Shown one piece after another: positions 35,560 to 45,732 of a DNA stretch of 64,000 nucleotides. Made by a program: the position numbers and the translations under genes. The notes below the pieces were generated by a model. The model saw only the letters and a program-made list of their open reading frames with translations. It was not told where the DNA came from and searched no databases. Each line of letters opens with the position of its first letter. Position 1 is the first letter of the stretch. The DNA lies in contig CAJINV010000003.1 in NCBI GenBank assembly GCA_905178155.1, positions 7,460,601-7,524,600 on the forward strand. The letters run 5' to 3'. This stretch comes from Amoebophrya sp. A120 (taxonomy: Eukaryota > Sar > Dinophyceae > Syndiniales > Amoebophryaceae).

Positions 35560-36600
35560 CTAGTTGTGAAAACGTCTGGCTCATTTATATGTATTCTTGC
35601 AAACCACTGCTAGGTACTACCAGGCTCTATTCTCCGGCCAAAACGAAAAGCTACAAGCTCTTAACTTACAGCAGAAAAAGAACTGGTACAAAACTTCTTC
35701 AGGGTCAAAATCTGTGTGCTTTACGAAGCGCTACGTTCTACGACGCGATTTCGAAATCGGACGCATGTTGCAGAGCAGAGATCTAGTATTTGGAAGCAGA
35801 GGCAAAAAAAATTTGGGAAAGTGCAACACCGACAGCTGCAGAGATGAGACGCACCTACGCTAGTACAACAGCAAAAGGCATCTACATCTAAATCGCAACA
35901 AAAATATCATCGAATCTATCGGCTTTATTACTTTTCTCATTGGATTTATGGTGTTCTTTAGATGTATTCCTGCGGCCCGACTTTGCACCACACGCACGCA
36001 GTCTTGGTATAGTAGATAGGTCTAGAACTCGGAGATGATGGGAATTACTATAAATAGGTGTTTTTGGCGTACCCAGGTACGCTGTAGGCTTCGTTAGATC
36101 TTACACGCTCATCTTCTGATATTGATGATTATAATCTGTTCGACTCTAAGTCTTAGATTGTCCCGCGATCTTCTGATATTAATGTGGAGGAAAGCCGAGA
36201 CGTCAGGTGGTTCTCCTCGTCTCTATGTATTTGCTAGTGTTTTTAACGTATCCAACGTGGAGGCACCATAGGGATGACCACAGCAACATGAAGTGCGTCT
36301 TGTGTGTGTCTCTGTGTGTGAAGAATGCCGCTCCAATCGAGTGCTCAGTGGTAGCAAGGGGATACTGGCGACGTCTTGTGGTTCAGCGATTCCATCAAAA
36401 ATGACGTCGATGCAGCTGGGGGTGCGCTGAAGGAAGACAGATTATCCCAGCAAAGCTCTCAGACCCAGTCAAAAGTTTAGATAAAGATACAGGACGCAGA
36501 AGATGAAGACATATACTACATGTGCGTAGTCTTTTTGTTTTTTCACGTGTTCTTGCGCCGCGGCGTCCTTCGTCGGCTTTACTCGCTTTTAATAAAATAC
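35560..36600. other. Likely 5' exons/introns of the previous gene; none fixed
   Basis: A possible exon around 35683-35745 (minus) reads RFVKHTDFDPEEVLYQFFFC with AG and GTAAGT borders, but its phase does not match the next exon. Near 36090-36190 the phrase GATCTTCTGATATT recurs in degenerate form. Otherwise no support. Confidence 0.3.
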
Positions 36601-39600
36601 TTATTGTGGTCTGACGTCACAAAAAACAGCTTTGACTGGACTGAAAGCTTTGCAGAGAGCATACAGTTGCGATGTGTTGGTGTGATCGTACGCATGATGC
36701 TGTGGCTGTTGAACAAGATGATGGCTCTGCTGCTGATGATGCGCCTGCAGTGTGGACGACGGCATCTGATCCACGGCCACGAAAGCCGGTGGAGCACCAG
36801 CGCCAGGCATCAACGTGTTCCCTGTACCAGTAGTGTTACCGGCCGAAGATGTGATAGCCCGTGCCGCGGTCGCACCAGTATACTGGTGGTATGCGTGCTC
36901 CGCTTGAGATCCGAGTACCGCGGATGTGCCGGTGGTACCACAATTACCGTGCATATCCGCGGGGGCGTAAGCCGCGGACGTTGATGTATTTGCGTAAGAA
37001 CCGCCTCCAGCGCTCATCGTGCCTGCGTGAGGACCACAAACACCTGCTCCCGTCGCTCCGTTTAGAGCACATAGACCTGCACCCGTTACTCCGCTGTTCT
37101 GGAGGTAGTTCACTTGCTGATGTTGATTCTGCTGCGCCACCGAAGATTTGCTCCTTATGGTGCAACAAACAGAAGTCTTGCTGTGTTGCGAGCAATTCTT
37201 GTTCTATCAATACCTCATATAAATCGCGCAACTGCACTGCACCACGAGAGCCGGACGTCTGTTTTACTATTACTTTTCCGACCGCGTAAGTTGATTAAAG
37301 TGCAGCGCAGAAACACAGTCCCAATGTTCATACAGAAGCACCAGCACAGGAGCTTGGGAACTAAATACTTAAAATCAGAAAATGCAGTGGTGAGGCAGAA
37401 ATGTTGCGAGCCGTCATCTTTACAATATGTAGATACACTACGTCGGTGCAAATTTCGCTTCGACTTGCAGGTAAAAGGATTTTGATAGGATAGTGGGAGC
37501 GGTGCAGCTACTGCCCAGGTGGTGCTGTCCTGCCTGCTGGGCTGTGGCGTGATGTTGCGGGCCGGCGGTTGCCTGCGTGGACCCGCCCATCCCCTGGAAT
37601 ACCCCCTCCGCGGAAAAATGCTGGAGCCGCTCTCGCGCCCGGCTGTCACGCTTGCGATCGATGGCCTTTAGTAGTGTCTGGTAAGTTTTTGCGCTCAACA
37701 AACACGCCCGAAAGTGCTTCTTGGCTGCTGCCAGCTCCACGAATTCCAGCGCCATAGTCAACTTATTTTGATGCGCGGCCGCCACCGCGAGCGCGGAGTA
37801 ATGGTAACCCTCAGGACGAAACCCCTCCTGGTCCATCTGCTGCAAAACACTCTTTCCGCGAACCAAGTCCCCATGGTTGGCAAGCGCATGCACAAAGGCA
37901 GAGTACACCACACGCAACAAGTATACCCGAGAAATTATATGCCCCTGCCACAGTCGCGCGCTGCATCCCCGCAGGTAAAGAATCCATTAAAACTCGTACG
38001 ACCAAAATGTATCTGCAAAAGCAGCTGCGTCGCTATATTTTATTCTTGATAAGATTCAAATATTGAATTGCTTCCATCGAACTCCTGCGAACGGAGTTTT
38101 TCAACCTGCTTGTTCCCTCCACATTTCACGACTTATTTCACCCTTTCTAATAAATATCCCTGGGAAAAACGACGTGAGGAGTCCTTTATGCAAGTGCGAA
38201 ATACGACCTAGGCAGAGAACAACAATAACTTCATGTACGCTGCATGTTTGCCTCAACCGGCAGCAAAAAACAGTCTCCGCGGGCGGAACTCTTGTTGTAC
38301 GCAGCGGCTCATTCCGGGGCGCGAACGATTCGTGCCGCGTTCTACAAAGCAGGGGCATTTTAACTTGTGGGTGATAGCGGGTCCTTATCGTTCTGGCTGC
38401 TGGTTTTGGCGCAGTTCTTCGTGTAATAGTCCCCGTACTCGTCGTATGTGCTGTGCTGGTGGTGGTACTTGCCATGGTACCCGTGCCGGCCGCCTTTGCC
38501 CTGATTCTGCTTCAGCTGCTCGAGCACGCCGTAGGCCTTATGGATGTCGATGGGGACGTAGAGCTTTACCAGGATGCTCCACGTTATCGCATTCGGGTAC
38601 ACTCGCTTCTCCGTCATCTCCGCCAGGAGACGCTCCGCAATCTCCACCTTGCCCTCCTTCGCACATCCATCGCTATGAGAGCGCACAGCTCCGCCTCCCC
38701 CTTACTTCAACTACTGGGAGATGAAGGGGGGCATCATGATATTTATTAGAGGAGCAGCAGCGAGAAAAAGAATTGGCGCTATCAACAAAAAATTCGAACG
38801 GTGCTGACAGACAAAGACTCCTGACAGTGACAGTACAGTTGGTATAAAATTATAGGATGCATCACGGAAGGGAAGCAGGTGCACTTGTGCGCTCTACACT
38901 TTCATAGTCCAGCAGGGAGTTGTAAGTGACCGGGTCTATGCATTGCAAATATATCTGGGTCTGGAAGGTTGCGCGCGTTCTTGGTCATGCAGCGTTTGGA
39001 TGGCGCGGAAGCGGATAGCCTGGAATGCACGAAAGACCATTCGAACTTGTGCTCGTCAGCGTCAGGCCCCTTGATCCCTGTCCCGTGTGAGAAATTGAAA
39101 TTCGCTATGTATGATTTGCGTAGGAATGGACAACTTTTGCCACTCATGCGTCGTGCCGAGCGAGTTTCTACTATTTGGAAAAGTAGTTGCATGTCCTGTC
39201 TCTGTGATTCAGAGTTTGCATGAACAAATACAACAAGTTCGCACCCTTCCAAACCTGGACACATTTATTGCAGTGAGTAGGGTCCGCGGCAAAGCCATTC
39301 TGTTCCATCATCTGGAACGTTTCAAGGGCCTTGTCCAGCGCGCCCCCCTGGGCGTACCCCTTGGCAATAATGGAGTAAGTGCAGCCATTGGGACTCAGCT
39401 CGTAGGCCTTGATCATCTGCAGGATCTCCTGGAAGTGGTGGTGGCCACCGGTCCGCGCCACCGAGTCGATCACGGAGTTGAAGGTGAGAATCCCCGGGGG
39501 TAGGTTGAGCTCCTGGATCTGGTACAGGGCCTGCATGGCCTTCTCCGGCTTGTTCAAGCGCCCGTACATCTTGATCTTCAGGCTCATGCTGATGATCGAG

Positions 39601-42600
39601 TGCGGAATGTTCATGGCCTCCATCTCCTCGAAAAGTTCCTCTGCTTTGCGGTCTTCCGACATCTTCAAACACAGGTCAATCAGAGCGCCGAAAAGCACCG
39701 CGTTCAGTGGCAAATTGTCCAGCTCGATTCGCTGCTTCACCTGGAGAGTCAAAATAAGCAAAGCCTTGTTTATTAGCAGCCTTCTTCGTTACGATTACGG
39801 TTTATTACATACGATAGTACACTACGTATTTTGATTCTCGACGCTCGAAATCATGATGATGATCATCATATCGGAGAATAAACACGTGCCGGATGGAATA
39901 TCAAAATTTCGTCACATCACCTCTAGCACCGTTAGGCTCTTTCCGTTCACGTTGACGTTGTGAAGAGCTCTTATATTTTCTCCCTCTACATAATCCGAAT
40001 TTCCGTATGCCGTGGCCGAGCGTGAGCGAATGATCACAGTATCTATTAATAAAGACAATTTATTTGAAGAAGAGCTCTACCCGGAAAGCAGACTCAAGAT
40101 CGCGCTGCTGGGAATAGCATTTGATGAGGAGGCCATATTCGAACTGCGAGAACTTCAGCAGGTCTCGGCTAAGCTCGAAAATTTGTTCCGCCAGGTCAGG
40201 GCGTATCCCAGAGACAAAAGCTGAACCTAGTACATCATCTCAATTCTTCCGTGCATCAAGATGAGTCTGTCATTGGCTGACAACATCACATCGTGTAAAA
40301 GAAGTTTTCTGGTGCGTATACATGAATATTCATTTTCGCATATAGTTACGCTAGCTTTTTTCCCTGGGATAGGGCGCCCGCAATGCGCACAAGCGTCGAG
40401 CAAAGCGCGGACGAGTACTCCGTCGATGCGGCTCCCATTCTGCTATCCTGTGTAAAAACGTCCCCACCCCAGAGTTGTTATGCTAAAGGAATTGCAGCAC
40501 ACTTTGCCCCCCCCTCTGCCCCAGGCCGCAGATGGCTTGACACGCAGGGGGGGTAGGTCAGGCGGACACCAAAGTGCCATCGCCATCATCTCCCGGCCGC
40601 TAACCCCAGAGTTGTTATGCAAATTTGCAATGACAGGAGCGCTTGTAATGCGCTTCCCCATGACAGGCATTTCTAATCGAGTTTTGGCATTTGTAATGCT
40701 GCAAACAGGATAAGCAGATGGATTTCAGATGCGGATGTCCTTGCTAACATGCACTACACTGCGGACTGCAACTTGTCACGCGTGGCTCCCAAAACTTCTG
40801 GATTTGTGTTGCTAAGTTCCCAACTTGACTATGGGGTGGGGACGTTTTTACATATGATATCTGCTGTAGCTTCCACACGTCGTTGAACGCCCGCTCCAGT
40901 ACCTCTTGCTTGACGCTTATCAAATGTAAAAATGTCTGGGTCTGGAAACTTGTGATGCTGGGTGGCGTCTCATGATGAGGCTACAAATGCTGGCTCAGCA
41001 TGACAAGTTTCTGAGCTCCTAGGTGTTGCCTATTCTGCATGACAAACTGCGCTTCTGCATCACAGAAAAACGGAGCTCTTGGGTAACGTGCATGACAGAT
41101 TTAAGAGTCATGCCAGACAAGCATGACAGACATGAATTCTTCCAGACCCAGACATTTTTGCATTTGATAACGCTGAAGTGTCCGCCATTGTTATAGCTGC
41201 GGTTGTGCTGCCCGTATCCGCCGCCTGCCCCCGCGTACGAATTGTGATTGTTCCATTTATTGTTGTGCTGGCCCTTCCCCCCTCCACCTCCATTATTTGC
41301 GTACCAGCCGCTCGCTCCCGCGGAAGAGGAAGATTGCCATTGCGAGGACTGTCCCCAGTTTGAAGAAGCCCCTCCGGAAGATGATGAGGCTGGAGTGTTG
41401 TATTGCTCCCACTGGTTCGTGTTGGCGTTCCAGACCTGCTGATTCTGGTGTTGAACAACACTGGAAGCATTGTTCGTCCCGGCAGTGCCGGGGTTGGTGC
41501 CGAACACCGAGGGTCCATAGTCTTTCATCTGCTTGATGGCCGAGATCAGGCTCGTGTAGGTCGCACAGTCGGGGTGTACGTTGAGAGACTGCATCTCGGA
41601 GACCAGCTGCCACGCTCGAGCGAACTGGTTCAGCTGCACGCAGGTGTGCACCAGCGTGTTGTAGGTGACCACGTTGGGCTGCACTGCGTTGCGTCGCATT
41701 TCGTCCAGAATGTTGAAGGCGCTGTCCGAGTCCCGCTCCATCGCGTATCAAACAAAAAAGTGCCTTAACGTTTTGAACAGTTTTCAAAGATTGCAGTCAT
41801 CGAGGAGATCATGGTGTCAAATTTTGCCTAAACATGATGCAAGATGTTGCTATGCAATACAAATTTTCTTTTTCGCGCTCTGTTTTCTAGTCGTGCATCA
41901 CTACATGCCAACTCCCGTTAAAACGCTTTTTTGGTTGATATCGCGTAGGCACGAATCACCGTGTTGTAGGTCACGCAGTCGGGCTCCAAACCGTCGTCCC
42001 GCATTTGGGTGTACAGGGAAATCGCCTTCCGCGGACGGAAATTCACGATGCAGGCATCTTATCCTGTGCGAAAACGTGGTGCCCACCCCGTAGCCAGCCT
42101 GGCATTGCTGGTAACTTTGATTTATACAACTTAAGGAGTAGTTATGGGTATGGCTGTAGAAGTTGCGCATGACAAGCCTAGATACGGAGCATTGCGGTTG
42201 CAGTGAAGTTTAATTATTGCAGCTGCGTCAATACTCGCCTTTCTGATATTGCTTCGTAAAATCCCAATATACTGGGCATTTGAATTTACACGTTTTTACA
42301 CAGGGTACGTCGATCAGAGAATTCATCATGAAGCTGTCACAGCTTTTCGCCTCCCGGTAGAGGAAAAAAACGCCAAAGGCAAAGTGGAGACACTGCAAGT
42401 GCCCCGCACTGCGGATCAGGATTGTGGACGACGCGGCAAGTGGAAGCTTCTCTTTGGTGTGTTTTGACTCCAACGGCCGCTTATGCATTGCAAAATCTTC
42501 ATCGGATCTTTAGTATTAGGTTGCATTTTTACGATGACGAAAGTTCTCAGGAAAAAGCAACTGCAACTTGGAACCGCTCTTGAAAGTAGATGATGAGGTT

Positions 42601-45543
42601 GTAGCAAAGAAATCGATGGGAACAAGATAGATTCACCCATATAAAAATATGCCAGATCATTGCAACTAGATGGTAAGTGCGACGGCGATACTTTTGCACA
42701 GGCTACCGTTTGTCCATCAATAACTGCGAGGCCTCGAACCGGCGCCCCGCTTCGAACAGTTTGTTCACGAGCAAGCCGTGGATTTCCAGGTCTGCCAGGC
42801 CGTTATCATTCATGTCTTTCAGGATCGCAATTGCGTCGGGCCAGCGGGCGGCGTACGTCAAATTTCGCACCATTTGTGCGTAAATGGCGTGCGTCGCCTT
42901 GCCACGGACCCGGACCTTGTCAAAGAGCTCTAACGCCTGCAAAAATGGATGTAGTTTGAATACACATTTCTTGATAGTACGTAGTAGTGCGGGCTTTTTC
43001 GCAAAAAAAAACGGACAAAAATGGTTCTAAAAACCCGAGTGGGGACCCCTCTGCTCTGCCATCAACAAGGAGGCCAAACGATAATTTAGAATTCAGAATT
43101 ATACCTTGTCGGTGTTCTTCGTTTTGAAATAGAGATCGAACATGAGGACGTAGACGGGGCAGCCGATTCCGCACTGCAGCTTTGTTTTTTCCAGCGGCTT
43201 TGCGGCCTCCAGTTCCATCTCACGGAAGAGCTCCTCTGCCGGAGACACTTCGCGCTTCGAAATGAACCCCTTCAGAAGATGGTAGTAGGCGTACTCGTCC
43301 ATAGGTCTGTCTTCCCGTTTGGACTCGGTCATGAGCTCGCGCATACCGCCCAAATCCTGCTGTTCCGATGCCATCCGGACCTGTCGGAATGAAAATAAAT
43401 TCATCGCCGGAGGATAATTTTCATCGCTTTTCCTCCAAATGGCAGAGGTGCACGGAGGGGAAGAATCAAATCTATCACTTGTGTCACATCAGATAAAACC
43501 TTTTTGTTGCTTGCATTTGATCATCAAAACAGTGAAATTGTGCACCCACCCGTAGGTTGAAAGTTTGCCGGGAGGTGAGGCTGCCCTTGGAGAGCTGAAT
43601 AATCTCGTCCACTTTACCCCATTTTTTTTCGCTCGCGAAGGAGGACAACAGTAGATGATAAAACCGAGAGTTCACACAGTTAGTTGCACGAGCGCGATGC
43701 AAGGCCTCCTCAGCCAGCCCGAGCTCGCCGAGCTTCGCCCAATGCCCCAATATCGCGTAGTAGAGACGTTCGTTCACCGGTGGGTCTATGTGCCGCGCAT
43801 TTGCATCCTCCACTAGAGAGTCGATCAACCCACACACCTCCTTCAGAATGTCCACGGACGCAAGCTCCGTTGCCGCTTGAATGGCGCAGCCACAACCCTT
43901 TGGAATCATTTACTTCCCTTAGAGGCTCTTACGTACTTCTGCAGCAAGCTTTACTTCTACTGCGCTTGTCATCAAAAATATTCATCACAGGAATCGTATG
44001 CGTAGTCAGAATGCATATGCAGTGAAAATAGTGATACATCCACATGAATCATCATCAGAACCTCCTGCTCTCGAACGGCCAACAAAACGTACTCACCTTG
44101 ACATCCACGCTGCGGTGCGCAGCCGCAGCGTCTGCAGCTGGATTCTTACATGCTTGCCCCTGTGCGCCTTTTTTTGCACCATCCTCTTCGCTTCCAACGA
44201 TGTCGCGCGCCACCTCAGCTTCTTTCAACCCTTCCTCCAGGTTCAAGGACGCAGTAGCATCCGCCGAGGGTCCTTGGTGCTCATCGGGGTCGGGAATGCA
44301 GGGAAACGAGGGCTCTGTGCGGTCTGGGCGTGGCTCTGAGAGAGCCGCTGTAACCAGCCTCTGGAATAGCAGCACCAGCAATTCATACTCGCGGTTGCGT
44401 CCCAGCATAAAGAAAACTACATTCACATCCGCCGCGGGCATCAAAATCTGCGTTGTTTACAAAGATGAAGGCGTGCATTCAAGGTATGTACGGCGGTACG
44501 GGACGGAGTGGATACAGTCTCGTCTTTCCGCCAAATCAATGAATGTAGATTTTCGTAGAGTTAGACTTACCCACCACGAGCGACAGATTTGCCGAATCGC
44601 ATGACTGCCGAAACTGGGACCGGTAAGTCATTGCTTCCATATGTTGATAGATAAAGGCAGAGCATCAAAAATATTAGATTCGTACATTTCGCAACTGCAG
44701 CCAATCGTACAAGGAGGAAACGATTTCCCCATTCATCGCGGTGCCCATCTTGCGACAGCCGCGCACAAACAGATACATCCAGCCGGCCATAGCCTGGCGA
44801 TTCTCTGTCTTCTCCTCCGGCGCCAAATTTTTGATGCGCTGCAGAGCCTCCTCACAATGCTGCGACTCGACCAGATCATGGACTTCCACGTACGTTTCAC
44901 CTGTACTATTCTTGCCGAACTAACTTTTTTCCTTGCGCAAGTTTTTATGAAAAGGCAAAGTTGAAACTCCTAATCTGATCCGTGGCATCAGCATCATTTT
45001 CGGCAAAAGCAACACATACGTTGACAAATTGAGAGAAAGAACTACTTAATTCGGAAAAAGTTAAAAGCAAAATTTGGCGCCCTGTAAAGCAGATAGTGAA
45101 ATTTGAAAGTGTATGCTAATACTAGACATTGACGGCGCGGAAGACTTGCTGTAGCCTAAGGTTTCCTCCGCGGTGGTACCAGACCCAAATGCATCTTCTT
45201 CGACATACTTGGCCGCGGCACGGGGGGTTGGAGTAGAAGGCCAATGCTGGCTGGAACGACGCGCTTTGCAGGTCCCGCGGACTGGCGAGCCGCTGTGGGG
45301 AGGGGTGATTTCTAGATGGTTCACGTTTGGGGGTGACTGCTGGTCGTGGGCGCCGAGCGTAGAACTAGTACAGTGCTGCGAGTCGGACGTCGTAACTCCC
45401 GAGCGCGTCGACGCGTCACTTTCCAGAGGCGACGCTTGATGCCGGTAGTGATGCTTTTCGGGATGCTTGTTCGTCTCCAGAGACGCTGTGATCCGATGTT
45501 TGGCGTTTGTTCTTGCTGCAAAGTCTTCCTTGCAGTCATTGCG
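36601..45543 (-). CDS. Large PPR (pentatricopeptide repeat) RNA-binding protein
   Basis: About 16 exons from 45543 (5' end open) to a TAA at 36601. Well-phased ones include 45543-45123, 44900-44686, about 43895-43550, 43380-43110, 42939-42706, 42476-42308, 42054-41941, 41740-41170, 40912-40860, 39760-39280, 38936-38907, 38668-38360 and about 37970-37460. The protein is built of 35-residue helical repeats with typical PPR wording: GLEPDCVTYNTVIRAYA, VQPNVVTYNTLVHTCVQ, LPPGILTFNSVIDSVAR, FAADPVTYNSLLD, RVYPNAITWSILVKLY. A Gly/Asn/Trp-rich insert lies between repeats (about 41480-41190), and the C-terminus is Gln/Gly/Ala-rich. Seven introners interrupt it. PPR proteins usually bind organellar RNA; targeting cannot be judged without the N-terminus. 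Confidence 0.88.
38674..38906. mobile_element. Introner element, family D, diverged, PPR gene
   Basis: 233 bp, TATGAGAGCGCACAGC to the complement of TATGAAAGTGTAGAGCGCAC. Flanks ATCGC and GTCCA have drifted. Excision with one flank gives NSLLDGCAKEGKVEIAERLL, a good PPR junction. Only 30 bp lie between it and the next element. Confidence 0.75.
38937..39279. mobile_element. Introner element, family B-like, PPR gene
   Basis: 343 bp, TATGCATTGCAAATATATCT to the complement of TACTCACTGCAATAAATG, with perfect duplications GGGTC at 38932-38936 and 39280-39284. The inner end carries the CTGGGTCTGGAAGG block of family B. Excision gives NGFAADPVTYNSLLD. Confidence 0.88.
40444..40859. mobile_element. 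Introner element, family A, PPR gene
   Basis: 416 bp, TATCCTGTGTAAAAACGTCC and complementary right end, with perfect duplications TCTGC at 40439-40443 and 40860-40864. Internally it repeats CCCCAGAGTTGTTATGC, once at the end and once near 40604. Excision gives KLQQNGSRIDGVLVRALLD. Confidence 0.92.
40918..41169. mobile_element. Introner element, family B, PPR gene
   Basis: 252 bp with 30 bp inverted ends (TATCAAATGTAAAAATGTCT) and perfect duplications ACGCT at 40913-40917 and 41170-41174. Excision gives GGHFSVKQEVLERAFNDVW. Full-length relative of 16245-17115. Confidence 0.93.
41746..41940. mobile_element. Introner element, family E, PPR gene
   Basis: 195 bp, TATCAAACAAAAAAGTGCCT with complementary right end, and perfect duplications TCGCG at 41741-41745 and 41941-41945. 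Excision gives VIRAYAMERDSDSAFNILDE. Confidence 0.92.
42060..42307. mobile_element. Introner element, family A, PPR gene
   Basis: 248 bp, left TATCCTGTGCGAAAACG, right complementary to TACCCTGTGTAAAAACG. Flanks CATCT and CGTCG are drifted. Excision with one flank gives MMNSLIDACIVNFRPRKAIS, a standard PPR helix pair. Confidence 0.82.
42482..42705. mobile_element. Introner element, family F, PPR gene
   Basis: 224 bp, TATGCATTGCAAAATCTTCA to the complement of TAGCCTGTGCAAAAGTATCG. Flanks CCGCT and CCGTT (4 of 5). Excision gives LLMDKRPLESKHTKEKLPL in frame. Shares ends with 49875-50019. Confidence 0.87.
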
Positions 45544-45732
45544 CTAGTTCTTCATCGTAGTTTAGCAACGACCACACCAGGGAGGTTGGATTTGTTCGTT
45601 GATGCAGTTATCTCTCCAGCATGAAGCTACAAATTGTTCACAAAATTGTGCTCTTAGGAGCAGACACCCCACGTAATCGCAAAAAAAAAACCACTTTGCG
45701 TGAAGGCTACAAAAGTTTGACGCTGGTCGCAA

